From Lamprobacter modestohalophilus (GTDB lineage: Bacteria; Pseudomonadota; Gammaproteobacteria; Chromatiales; Chromatiaceae), in NCBI RefSeq assembly GCF_016583905.1, contig NZ_NRRY01000050.1, positions 1 through 36,108 on the forward strand: a DNA stretch of 36,108 nt. Reading direction: 5' to 3'. Shown here piece by piece: positions 1-8,039 of the stretch (positions within the stretch are counted from its first letter, which is position 1; each line of letters begins with the position of its first letter). Both the position numbers and the translations under genes were made by a program. The notes below the pieces were generated by a model. That model was not told where the DNA came from, made no database searches, and saw only the letters and a program-made list of their open reading frames with translations.

Positions 1-261
1 CCGCCCGCCCGTCGCCGTCGCGACCACCGGGGTCGGCGCCAGGTTGTTCATCGCATCGACCGCATCCCAGGCAGCCTTGTAGCTGATGCCCGCCGCCTTG
101 GCGGCTTGGGTGATCGAGCCGCGCTCGCCGATCTGCTCGAGCAGCCCGATCCGCGCCTCGCCCAGGAACGCAACCTCGCCGACGCTGAGCCAGAGCTGAC
201 CGCCAACGTTGACCGCTGTCGCCCGTGATCGCTCCCGATCGGGTGTCGATGACTTATCCAT
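1..261 (-). CDS. modE: ModE-type molybdate-responsive regulator, N-terminal part (runs off left edge)
   Basis: The reverse strand from an ATG at 261 reads 87 codons without a stop to the window edge. After about 18 variable residues it gives LWLSVGEVAFLGEARIGLL, then ERGSITQAAKAAGISYKAAW and a DAMNN segment. That is the winged helix-turn-helix of ModE proteins, whose recognition helix is followed by the typical 'WDAVDAMN' stretch. Family knowledge: ModE binds molybdate through C-terminal MOP domains (outside this window), represses molybdate uptake genes and regulates molybdoenzyme genes. It is divergent from the dabB operon across a short A/T-rich gap, so it may share a control region with it, but nothing shows that it regulates that operon. 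The visible DNA-binding domain is intact. Confidence 0.85.
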   Translation of the reverse strand, partial: MDKSSTPDRERSRATAVNVGGQLWLSVGEVAFLGEARIGLLEQIGERGSITQAAKAAGISYKAAWDAVDAMNNLAPTPVVATATGGR

Positions 262-296
262 AGATAATCATGATGTATTTTATCGAAACCATAGAT
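259..296. promoter_or_regulatory. A/T-rich divergent promoter region with repeated CCATAGAT
   Basis: The gap between modE and dabB is markedly A/T-rich in an otherwise GC-rich window. The octamer CCATAGAT occurs at 259-266 (overlapping the modE start codon) and again at 289-296, a 30-bp spacing close to three helical turns. ModE proteins autoregulate in some bacteria, so these could be operator half-sites, but they do not match the full E. coli ModE palindrome. This is inference from position and repetition only. Confidence 0.25.
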
Positions 297-369
297 TTTT
301 TATTTCCCGACCTCGCCGCTAGGTTAAGCCTGCACCGACAACCAAAGGGCCCCGGCCCAGGAGGAGCAG

Positions 370-1983
370 ATGTCATCAACACTCGTCACCACCGCCGCTG
401 TCGCGGCACCGCTCGCGCTCTGGCTCACAGCCATGGTGCCGAGCGCGGCGGCGAATCGGCACGGCGCGCTGATGGCCCGCGCGGCCAACGGCGCGGCCTG
501 GCTGGCCTTTGCGTTCGCCGTCCTCAGCCTGATCGGACATGGTTTCGGACCACCGCAAACGGTCACCTTCTTGTCCATCGGTCTCCCCTTCGGGATGGGC
601 GATTTTGCCATCGGCGTGTTGGTCAATGGTGTCACGGTCATCATGCTCACGCTGGTCGCACTGGTCGGCGCCATCGTCTCGACCTACTCGCGCAACTATA
701 TGGCAGGCGAGGCGCGCGAGGGTTACTTTCACAAATGGATGCTGATGACGCTGGCGTCGATCCTAACGCTGATCGTCTCCAGCAACCTGCTGATGTTCGC
801 CCTGGCCTGGATGGCGACCAGCCTCTGCCTGCACCGGTTGCTGGTGTTCTATCCAGAACGCCCGGCGGCACTGATGGCGGCGCACAAGAAGTTCGTGTTC
901 AGTCGAATCGGCGATGCCAGCCTGCTCATCGCCGTGTTGTTGATCGGCTCGACGCTACACACGCTCGACTTCCAGAGCGTCTATGCCGCGATGGACGCAC
1001 TAGAAGGGCCGTTGCCGACAGCGCTGCACTGGGCTGCTTGGCTGGTGGTGATCAGCGCGGCGCTCAAGTGCGCTCAATTCCCGTTCCATGGCTGGATTCT
1101 GCAGGTGATGGAGGCACCGACGCCGGTCTCGGCGCTGCTGCACGCGGGCATCGTCAATGCCGGCGCCTTCCTGGTGATCCGTATGAGCCCAATCATGTCG
1201 GCCTCGGGCTCGGCACTGGATGGGCTGGCCATCATCGGCCTGACCACCCTGGCGATCGCCTCGCTGGTGATGTTGACCCAGACCAGCATCAAGGTCTCGC
1301 TGGCCTGGTCGACCTCGGCGCAGATGGGCTTCATGCTGCTCGAGGCGGGCCTTGGGCTCTATAGCCTGGCCCTGCTGCATCTGGTCGCCCACTCACTCTA
1401 TAAGGCGCATGCGTTCCTGGCCTCTGGCAGCAGCGTCGACGGCTTTCGTGCCCCCGCGCTGCCGTTCAATGCCGGCGCGCCACAGGCCTGGCACTGGCTG
1501 GTCGCCTTCCAAGGCGCCCTGTTGATGGCGCTGGTTGCCGGCTTCGCGTTCGGCATCGATCCGAGCCATCAACCGGCGCTGATCGTCACCGGGGCGATCG
1601 TCGCCATCGCCGTCGCCCAGTTGCTGTTGCAGGCCTTGGTCCTGGAGGACAACGCCAAGCTACTCCTGCGCGCGACCGCGATCGGCGCCTTCGTCTGCGT
1701 AGCCTACTTCGGACTGCATACCGCCTTCGAGCATGCAATCGCCAGCAGCATCACCCCTGTCGAGGCTGGCTTCAACGCCTTCGATCTCGGCCTCAGCCTC
1801 GCGGTGATCGCGGTGTTTGTTGGCCTGATCACGCTGCAGCACCTGTTCACCCGCTTGCAGGGCCCGCTGCGCCAGGCGATCCAGATGCATCTCTATAACG
1901 GCCTCTATGTCGACATCCTGGTGACCCGCTTGATCAACCGCCTCTGGCCCATCCGCCGCGAGTCGGCATCTGTGCCGGCCTGA
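370..1983 (+). CDS. dabB: DabB: proton-conducting membrane subunit of the DAB inorganic-carbon pump (NuoL-like)
   Basis: The protein has 537 residues and is almost entirely hydrophobic, with about a dozen predicted membrane helices. It belongs to the proton-antiporter family (Proton_antipo_M) shared with NADH dehydrogenase subunit NuoL. Typical signatures are AAHKKFVFSRIGDASLL, KCAQFPFHGWI near residues 233-243 and APTPVSALLHAGIVNAG near 249-265. It lacks the other complex I genes and is followed by the DUF2309 gene, the arrangement of DAB (DABs accumulate bicarbonate) systems. In that family DabB is thought to pass cations inward to energise CO2 hydration by DabA. The start at 370 has a strong ribosome site, AGGAGGAG at 359-366. 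It is 85 bp ahead of dabA on the same strand, so co-transcription is likely. Confidence 0.9.
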   Translation: MSSTLVTTAAVAAPLALWLTAMVPSAAANRHGALMARAANGAAWLAFAFAVLSLIGHGFGPPQTVTFLSIGLPFGMGDFAIGVLVNGVTVIMLTLVALVGAIVSTYSRNYMAGEAREGYFHKWMLMTLASILTLIVSSNLLMFALAWMATSLCLHRLLVFYPERPAALMAAHKKFVFSRIGDASLLIAVLLIGSTLHTLDFQSVYAAMDALEGPLPTALHWAAWLVVISAALKCAQFPFHGWILQVMEAPTPVSALLHAGIVNAGAFLVIRMSPIMSASGSALDGLAIIGLTTLAIASLVMLTQTSIKVSLAWSTSAQMGFMLLEAGLGLYSLALLHLVAHSLYKAHAFLASGSSVDGFRAPALPFNAGAPQAWHWLVAFQGALLMALVAGFAFGIDPSHQPALIVTGAIVAIAVAQLLLQALVLEDNAKLLLRATAIGAFVCVAYFGLHTAFEHAIASSITPVEAGFNAFDLGLSLAVIAVFVGLITLQHLFTRLQGPLRQAIQMHLYNGLYVDILVTRLINRLWPIRRESASVPA

Positions 1984-2068
1984 CCTTAACCGGCAAGTCC
2001 GCGCGCCACTTCAGCCTCAGCGCGGACCTGCCCAGACCTGCGAGCCCGAACCCCGAGGAGCACCACCG

Positions 2069-4831
2069 ATGAACATGCGAGATAGCCACATCGACGACCC
2101 GACCCTCGAGCGCCAGCCGGTGCAGGCTGAGCCTGATCACGGCGCATCCATGGCGATAGCGCCCGCCAGCCCGCCCGAGCCGGTGCCCGCACCACTCCCC
2201 GATCAGATCGATGCGGCCTGTAATCGCATCGCGCCGGTCTGGCCGCTGGATCGGTTCGTGGCCGTCAACCCGTTCCACGGGCTGCGCGATCAGCGCTTCG
2301 AGCAGGCCGCAGAGACCCTGCGGCGCATCGCCGGCGCGCGGATGTATATGCCACGCAGCTACTACCGAGAGCAGATCGAGACCGGGCGCATCACCGATGC
2401 CGATCTCAGCGCGGCAGCGGCGCGCTGCGGTAGCCGGCTCGGCGCCGGTGAGCTGCGCCAGGCCGCCGCCACCGACAGTCCAACGCCCTCGGCGCGCGTG
2501 CCGCTGCTGACCTCGGTACTCGATGAACTCGATGCCGACGATTGGTCAAGCTTTGTCGTCGAGCGCATCAGCCATCACTGCGCGGCCTACTTCGACATGG
2601 GCCAGGCCACTTGGAAGCGACCCTGGACCGGAATGTCGCTCTATGCCTCCTGGCGTCGCTTCGCCGCGCTGGACTACAGCACGACGATGATGGGCCAAGA
2701 CGGCATGCGAGCCCGCGTCAAGGCGCTACCAGAGTCGCCGCGCGACTGCATCGAATCGGCCATCCGCCGCCTCGGCATCCCGACCGACGCAGCGCTGGAC
2801 TACATGCATGCGGCACTGATGGATATCGGCGGTTGGGCCGCCTGGACCCGCTTGCTGCGCTGGGAGCAGGAGCTGGCCGGCGGCGAGGACGAGACCATCG
2901 TCGAGCTGCTCGCGATCCGTCTCGCCTGGGATGTGCTGATCTATGAGCACAAGGCCAGCCCGGAGCTGACCACGCGTTGGCGCGAGGTCTGCAAGCGCCT
3001 GAGCCGGGGCAAGCCGGCCGCCAAGCCCACGCCGGAGCCGCAGGAGATCGAGCACATTCTGCTCACCGCGTTCGAGCTCGGCTATCAGCGTCAGCTAATG
3101 GCGGATCTGAACCAAGCCAGATCGGCCGAAGCGGATGAGGTTGGCGCACAACGCCCGGTGGTGCAGGCCGCCTTCTGCATCGATGTGCGCTCCGAGGTGA
3201 TGCGCCGGTCGTTTGAGACCATTTGCCAGAAGGCCCAAACGCTCGGCTTCGCCGGCTTCTTCGGCATGCCGATCGAGCATGTACCCTTTGGCGCGGTCGA
3301 GCCGCGCTCGCACATGCCGGTGCTGCTCACGCCCAAGTACCGCGTTTGCTCCGAGGTGCAGGGTGTCGAGCAGGATGAGGCCGAGCAGGCCCTAGAGACC
3401 CAACGTCGGCGCACCGGGATCAGCAAATCCTGGAAGGCGTTCAAGATGGGCGCCTCATCTTGCTTCTCGTTCGTCGAGGCCGCTGGACTACTGCTCTATG
3501 GACCCAAGATCATCGCCGACAGCTTCGGCTGGGGTCGACCGGTGGCGGCGCCCGATGATCTGCACCTGGATCGGGAGGACGAGTCGCGGGTGGGGCCGAG
3601 CTTGGATGCGCCGAGCCAGGGTGCCTGCTCGGCGCAGCGACCGGCGGAATACCGCTATGTCGTTGGCGATCAACTCGCGCACAGCCATACGCATACACAT
3701 ACTCATGCTCATGCGCATGCGAACGCGAACGCGCACAGTAAGATCGATGGCAGTGCATCTGGCATGGCTCAAGATGACGCTCACCACAAGCGAGCCATCG
3801 GCATCCCGGCCGCCGAGCGCGTCGATCTGGCCGAGGGCATCCTGCGCGCAATGTCGATGACCGACCAATTCGCCCGCCTGGTGCTCTTGGTCGGTCACGG
3901 CAGCACCGTGGTCAACAACCCGCATGCGACTGGCCTCGACTGCGGCGCCTGCGGCGGCATGACCGGCGAGGCCAGCGCCCGCATCGGCGCTGCCCTGCTC
4001 AATGATCTTGCAGTGCGCCAAGGCGTCGCCGAGCGCGGCATCCGCATCCCGGACGACACCTGGTTCATCGGTGCGCAGCACGACACCTGCGTCGACGAGA
4101 TCCGCCTCTACGACACCGAGGTGCTACCGGGCGCGTATGCCGAGGAGCTGGCGCAGCTGCGTAGCTGGCTGCAGCAGGCCGGTGAGCTGACCCGGCTGTC
4201 GCGTTCGGCGCTGCTCGGGCTCGAGCACCGCTCACGGCAGGCGATCACCGCCAACATCCGCCAGCGCAGCCGCGACTGGTCGCAGGTGCGCCCGGAATGG
4301 GGCCTAGCCGGCTGCGCCGCGTTCATCGCAGCACCGCGCGAGCGCACCCGTGGGCTCGATCTGGGTGGCCGCACCTTCTTGCACGACTATGATTGGACCG
4401 CCGATAGCGGCTTCGGCGTGCTTGAGCTGATCATGACCGCACCCATGGTGGTTGCGGGCTGGATCAACCTGCAGTACTACGGCTCGACCACCGACAACCG
4501 GCGCTTCGGCAGCGGCAACAAGGTGCTGCACAATGTCGTCGGCGGCGCGATCGGCGTGCTCGAAGGCAATGCCGGCGACCTGCGCGTGGGCCTGCCGATG
4601 CAATCATTGCACGATGGCAAGCGCTGGGTGCACGAGCCGATGCGCCTGAGTGTCTACCTACAAGCGCCACAGGCCCCGATCGATGACATCATCGCCAAGC
4701 ACCAGCTGGTGCGGCAACTGCTCGACAATGGCTGGATGCACCTGTTCCGGCTCGACGATGAGGGTGGTCTCCATCAGCGTCTGGTTGATGGCAGCGGCGT
4801 GCAGGGCTGGCACAGCGTGGCGCGCCACTGA
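2069..4831 (+). CDS. dabA: DabA: zinc-dependent CO2-hydrating subunit of the DAB inorganic-carbon pump (DUF2309)
   Basis: The 920-residue protein matches the DUF2309/UPF0753 family. DabA is a beta-carbonic-anhydrase-like cytoplasmic partner of DabB that hydrates CO2 vectorially so that bicarbonate accumulates. The zinc-site pattern is visible: Cys370 and Asp372 in AAFCIDVRSE, His610 in VGHGS and Cys625 in GLDCGACGG. The His-to-Cys distance of 15 equals that of characterised DabA, while the Cys-to-His distance is about 67 residues longer. The excess includes a histidine-rich stretch at about residues 538-558 made of HT and HA dipeptides. GAGGAG precedes the ATG at 2069. It follows dabB directly and is followed by a PDC sensor-like gene. 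All catalytic residues are present, so function is likely retained. Confidence 0.93.
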   Translation: MNMRDSHIDDPTLERQPVQAEPDHGASMAIAPASPPEPVPAPLPDQIDAACNRIAPVWPLDRFVAVNPFHGLRDQRFEQAAETLRRIAGARMYMPRSYYREQIETGRITDADLSAAAARCGSRLGAGELRQAAATDSPTPSARVPLLTSVLDELDADDWSSFVVERISHHCAAYFDMGQATWKRPWTGMSLYASWRRFAALDYSTTMMGQDGMRARVKALPESPRDCIESAIRRLGIPTDAALDYMHAALMDIGGWAAWTRLLRWEQELAGGEDETIVELLAIRLAWDVLIYEHKASPELTTRWREVCKRLSRGKPAAKPTPEPQEIEHILLTAFELGYQRQLMADLNQARSAEADEVGAQRPVVQAAFCIDVRSEVMRRSFETICQKAQTLGFAGFFGMPIEHVPFGAVEPRSHMPVLLTPKYRVCSEVQGVEQDEAEQALETQRRRTGISKSWKAFKMGASSCFSFVEAAGLLLYGPKIIADSFGWGRPVAAPDDLHLDREDESRVGPSLDAPSQGACSAQRPAEYRYVVGDQLAHSHTHTHTHAHAHANANAHSKIDGSASGMAQDDAHHKRAIGIPAAERVDLAEGILRAMSMTDQFARLVLLVGHGSTVVNNPHATGLDCGACGGMTGEASARIGAALLNDLAVRQGVAERGIRIPDDTWFIGAQHDTCVDEIRLYDTEVLPGAYAEELAQLRSWLQQAGELTRLSRSALLGLEHRSRQAITANIRQRSRDWSQVRPEWGLAGCAAFIAAPRERTRGLDLGGRTFLHDYDWTADSGFGVLELIMTAPMVVAGWINLQYYGSTTDNRRFGSGNKVLHNVVGGAIGVLEGNAGDLRVGLPMQSLHDGKRWVHEPMRLSVYLQAPQAPIDDIIAKHQLVRQLLDNGWMHLFRLDDEGGLHQRLVDGSGVQGWHSVARH

Positions 4832-4909
4832 ACTCGAGCGAGGAAGATGGTCATGGCCATGGACGGCCCTTCAGATCAGTAGGCGCAAACATCAGTTGAG
4901 AGCAAGACC

Positions 4910-5899
4910 ATGAGTGAAGCCCTACAAACCGCCATCGCCAGCCAGCGCCTGCTCCTGCAAACGCGGCTCTCGGCCGCCTTGTCTCGGCTGCAGAGACCCT
5001 GCCGCGAGGCCTGGGGCGATCGCGCCGCATTGGAGCAGGCGCTTAGCGAGGCCATGGAGATGCTTCCCTACTGCAAGTACCTTTATCTACTCGATCACCA
5101 AGCACGGCAGATCACTGCCAACGTCGCCCGCGGAGGCCTGCTGCCGGAGCACTTTGACCGCGATCGAACGTCCCGGCCGTATATGGCCGAGGCTCTCTCG
5201 GGAACCGACTTTTCGCTCTCTTCCGCCTATCTGAGCCGCAATAACCGGCGCCCGTCGCTGACGGCGGTGCAGCGGTTGACCCGCAGTGACAGCGAGCTCC
5301 TCGGCTACCTCGGCGCCGACTTCGACCTGCGCGACCTGCCTTTGACGCGCGAACTCTGTCGTCAATCCGACCAATGGCTGCAGCTCAAAGGCGATCCGGC
5401 TATCCGCGGTGCGCTGTTCTATCAGCAACGGGTCGACAGCCTGATGGACAGCCGCATCGACGCGATCCTCGATCTGGTCATCGAGTTAATGAGTTCCCAC
5501 GGCGTCTTCCACGGCAAGCTCCATTTCTCTAGCTCACGCGCTACGCTCTGGCTGCTCGACGACCCCTACCATTTCCGAGTGCTCGATTACGAAGACCTGA
5601 GCGACCCCGCGATCTGCCTGGCCTATCCGCAGCGCGCCTATCCTGACGACGCAGCGATTCCCAGCGCGCGGATACGCGCAATCTTCAACCAGTTCCGCGA
5701 GCTGCGCTTTATGGACGAGAACATCTATCTGCGCTCGGGCTCGCTGAACATCATGAATGGGCTGGTCGCGCTCAACTTCTCCTGTGACGGCTCGCACTAT
5801 ATGCGCTGGGACGAGTTTCTCGACAAGCGAATGGACTTCTGGCTTGGCTCGGCGGCGCCAACCTGCAGCGAGAGCGAGAAACCCAAACCCGCTGATTGA
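4910..5899 (+). CDS. Soluble PDC/Cache-type sensor-domain protein in the dab operon
   Basis: The 329-residue protein has no signal peptide or membrane helix. Its N-terminal two thirds look like a PDC (Cache) sensor fold: YLYLLDHQARQITANVARGG, the DRDRTSRPYMAEAL motif near residues 83-96, then TAVQRLTR and LLGYLGADFDLRDLP. PDC domains normally sit outside the cell on chemoreceptors, kinases or cyclases; here the domain appears alone and cytoplasmic, with an unrecognised C-terminal extension of about 130 residues ending in a RWDEFLDKRMDFW stretch. It starts 78 bp after dabA on the same strand. A role in sensing carbon or redox status for the uptake system is inferred from position only. No catalytic output domain is visible. 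Confidence 0.7.
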   Translation: MSEALQTAIASQRLLLQTRLSAALSRLQRPCREAWGDRAALEQALSEAMEMLPYCKYLYLLDHQARQITANVARGGLLPEHFDRDRTSRPYMAEALSGTDFSLSSAYLSRNNRRPSLTAVQRLTRSDSELLGYLGADFDLRDLPLTRELCRQSDQWLQLKGDPAIRGALFYQQRVDSLMDSRIDAILDLVIELMSSHGVFHGKLHFSSSRATLWLLDDPYHFRVLDYEDLSDPAICLAYPQRAYPDDAAIPSARIRAIFNQFRELRFMDENIYLRSGSLNIMNGLVALNFSCDGSHYMRWDEFLDKRMDFWLGSAAPTCSESEKPKPAD

Positions 5900-6012
5900 C
5901 CATGTGTCGCCCCCGGATAGCCGACAAGGGCAGGTGCTACAGCGATCAAGAACGGATCTGGTCACGGGTCTGGCCTGAGCATCGACGGCGGCACGCTTGG
6001 AACGCAGAGGGA

Positions 6013-6693
6013 TCAACTGCGCGGCGACCACCAACGCGACAGGCGCTGTGAGAAGGTGCGATTGGGGACACCTTCATAATGTGAGACGTCGTTAAACAGC
6101 CTGAGCCGTGCCCGCACCGGGCTGACGAAATCGAGGATATTCAAGGCCGCCGGACTCTGATCCAGCCGATCCCGATAACCGCGCGCGTCGAAGCCCAACA
6201 GACTGCTGATCAGAAGCCGGTTGGTGCCTTTGTGGCAGACCATCAGCACCGAGCCATGCTCATGCTGCTCGACGATTCGGCGCACGACCGGTAGCGCCCG
6301 AGCAAGGACATGAACGCCGGATTCGCCATCTCGCGGCGCCACCGTGAGCGGGTCTTCCTGCCAGTTCTCGTACTCGTCGCCGTACTGAGCCTCGACCTGT
6401 GCCCTGGTCTTTCCTTCCCAGTGCCCGTAGTCAATCTCGCGCAGCGCCGAATCGACGCGAACTTCAGCGCCATGAGGCTTGGCCAGAATCCGCGCCGTCT
6501 CCACCGTGCGCCCCATCGGACTCGCATAAACGGCGTCGATCTGCTCGTCGGCGAGACGTGTGGCGAGGTTCGTGACCTGCTTGCGCCCTTCCTCGGAGAG
6601 CGGCACGTCGGTCGCGCCCGAGAAGCGGTCTTCTGCGGTCAGCTCGGTCGCCCCATGGCGAACCAAGAAAAGTCGCGTTGGCATGGTCGTCAC
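6013..6693 (-). CDS. Histidine phosphatase family protein (phosphoglycerate mutase-like)
   Basis: The 226-residue protein opens with FLVRHGATE; His13 is the phospho-accepting histidine of the branch-1 histidine phosphatases. YASPMGRTVETA carries the second conserved arginine, LREIDYGHWEGK the conserved acid region, and MVCHKGTNR the second catalytic histidine. Length and motif order match phosphoglycerate-mutase-like phosphatases (GpmB, CobC and related broad-specificity enzymes). The substrate cannot be read from the sequence. A CobC-like (alpha-ribazole phosphatase) role is possible because cobalamin genes lie 13 kb away, but nothing links them. It converges with the dab operon; the gap 5900-6012 shows nothing clear. 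Confidence 0.85.
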   Translation of the reverse strand: MTTMPTRLFLVRHGATELTAEDRFSGATDVPLSEEGRKQVTNLATRLADEQIDAVYASPMGRTVETARILAKPHGAEVRVDSALREIDYGHWEGKTRAQVEAQYGDEYENWQEDPLTVAPRDGESGVHVLARALPVVRRIVEQHEHGSVLMVCHKGTNRLLISSLLGFDARGYRDRLDQSPAALNILDFVSPVRARLRLFNDVSHYEGVPNRTFSQRLSRWWSPRS

Positions 6694-6824
6694 TCAGATG
6701 GCTTTTCGATGACCGCTAGTTGCGGTCACAGTCTCAGATCGCAAAGGCCAACACAGCATGCGCAGGCCCATCGCCAATCAGGCGCCCGTTTGGACCGACA
6801 CCAGCCTTCTCGAGCTTGATGCGT

Positions 6825-7106
6825 TTAGACCATGAAGCGACGCCCGAGTAGACCGCGGCGCCGCTCAGAACGCACGCGGACCGGAGCAAATTGAAAGTGA
6901 TCCTCAGCTGTCGCCGAATCCAAGTACAGATCCATCGGCACATAGTCCCAGCCGCGCCGGCGCTCGAACCGGTATAACCGCTTGCTGAGCTCGGGGCGAT
7001 ATTGCAAGCGCCTCGGAGTCTCCGCGCTCGTGGAGTCTCGAAACGGGCTTCTGGCCGGGTGCCAAACTAACGCCCGGTCTTTCGATCGTGCTGTTGCCGT
7101 CGTCAT
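6825..7106 (-). CDS. Small basic hypothetical protein (93 aa)
   Basis: I do not recognise this protein. The reading frame is supported by a strong ribosome site, GAGGAGGGAG, just upstream of the ATG at 7106, and by a balanced middle segment with the motifs YRPELSKRLYRFERRRGWDY and VPMDLYLDSATAEDHF. It is rich in arginine and aromatic residues, has no membrane segment or signal peptide, and ends in a basic RRGLLGRRFMV tail. It lies between the histidine phosphatase and the decayed HepT/MntA pair, all on the same strand. A nucleic-acid-binding or small regulatory role would be guesswork. Confidence 0.5.
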   Translation of the reverse strand: MTTATARSKDRALVWHPARSPFRDSTSAETPRRLQYRPELSKRLYRFERRRGWDYVPMDLYLDSATAEDHFQFAPVRVRSERRRGLLGRRFMV

Positions 7107-7168
7107 GCTCCCTCCTCACTGTCATCGGCTTAGGGGTCGGCGCTCGGTGATCGAGCACCGCTTACCCA

Positions 7169-7180
7169 CTACTATAGTAG
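7169..7180. repeat. 12-bp perfect palindrome CTACTATAGTAG with nearby GGTTTAC repeats
   Basis: CTACTATAGTAG is a perfect palindrome in a short A/T-rich patch between the 93-aa gene and the hepT remnant. Right beside it GGTTTAC occurs twice in direct orientation (7180-7186 and 7200-7206). It sits about 65 bp upstream of the leftward 93-aa gene, where an operator would be expected. No known regulator is implied. Confidence 0.3.
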
Positions 7181-7202
7181 GTTTACTGGAAAGCATTGTG
7201 GT

Positions 7203-7511
7203 TTACCTGAATACGCAAGAGGCTGTCGCGGAGACGAAGGCTAAAATACAACCCCATGCACCGCGATTCCTTGTCGCGATGATGAGGCGCCAAGGGATTT
7301 GAGGGTTGACCGCACGCACATCATCGGGAATATGCGTCGCGGCCTCGCCAATCAGCTCAAGGTTGCGGAGCGTGGCGTCGTAAACGAGCGAGTTGCCGAC
7401 AAAGTCCTGTTGGTCTAGCCCCTGTAAATACTCGACTATCTTCTCTCCAAACGCGACCATGTCATCAAGGTAGAAAACCCACTCTCGCTTGCTTTTGCTG
7501 GGCTCAGACAC
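7203..7511 (-). pseudogene. hepT: HepT-like HEPN ribonuclease toxin, frameshifted at its catalytic motif
   Basis: A GTG at 7511 overlapping the mntA stop opens a frame giving REWVFYLDDMVAFGEKIVEY, then LVYDATLRNLELIGEAATHI and WRLIIATRNR. These are the successive helices of the HepT (DUF86) HEPN toxin. HepT toxins end in a catalytic Arg-X4-6-His motif, usually RNR..HGY. Here the frame after ATRNR reads GAWGC, whereas shifting by one base gives a VHG sequence followed at once by a TAG at 7241-7243. The His and the rest of the C-terminus are therefore lost in either frame. A two-base deletion near 7270 would explain this. The toxin is probably dead, which would let the antitoxin persist alone. 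Confidence 0.75.
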
Positions 7512-7842
7512 GAACCGCCTCGCGCTCGACGTAAGTCGCCAACTCTCGGCGCAATGCCTTACGAGTGACCAAATCAACCGGGCGCCCGAAAAGGTCTTCG
7601 AGATAGAACTGCACGCCGAAGTAACGCCGCGAGGTCGACGGACCATCGAAGGACACGAGGATATCGATGTCGCTATCTGCTCGCTCATCGCCTCGAACGG
7701 TTGACCCGAAAAGCGCCAATTCGGCAACACCGAACCGTCGAGCCAGATCTGCCTTGTGCTCTGCGAGAAGCTTCAAAGTTTGGTCTCGGTTCACGTTTTC
7801 GCCCATTGTGGTAACGAAGTCGTACATGACGCCACTTGCCAT
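7504..7842 (-). CDS. mntA: MntA-type minimal nucleotidyltransferase antitoxin
   Basis: The 112-residue protein has the nucleotidyltransferase signature LALFGSTVRGDERADSDIDI, with Gly46-Ser47 and the metal-binding Asp58-X-Asp60. Family knowledge: MntA neutralises HepT by AMP-ylating a tyrosine near the toxin's active site. Its stop codon overlaps the GTG start of hepT (GTGTCTGA), the usual coupled order. The start is uncertain: ATG at 7842 or the in-frame ATG at 7806, neither with a clear ribosome site; the second gives a more typical N-terminus. The enzyme appears intact although its partner is broken. Confidence 0.82.
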   Translation of the reverse strand: MASGVMYDFVTTMGENVNRDQTLKLLAEHKADLARRFGVAELALFGSTVRGDERADSDIDILVSFDGPSTSRRYFGVQFYLEDLFGRPVDLVTRKALRRELATYVEREAVRV

Positions 7843-8039
7843 TTAGTATGCACGTTGGATGCAGAAGTCGGCATTTTCGACGCTTTTTTCGATATCCCGG
7901 GTCGGGTGACAACTGCGGACAAGAGCGTCCAGCGAGGCTGCAGGGTGTCGAGCAGCCAGCGCTGCAGCGCCCGGCATCAGCGTCATCGACGGGTCGTACT
8001 CGCTCGGGCTCGCTGAACGCCCCGAAGCGCACTAGGGTT

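Noticed and set aside
3488-4081. Long reverse-strand frame across dabA (197 codons)
   Set aside because: Shadow of the strongly supported dabA frame; its His/Arg/Met runs mirror the repeat codons.
7169-7206. CRISPR-like array from the palindrome and the GGTTTAC repeats
   Set aside because: Only two short repeats with no regular spacers; no cas genes in the window.
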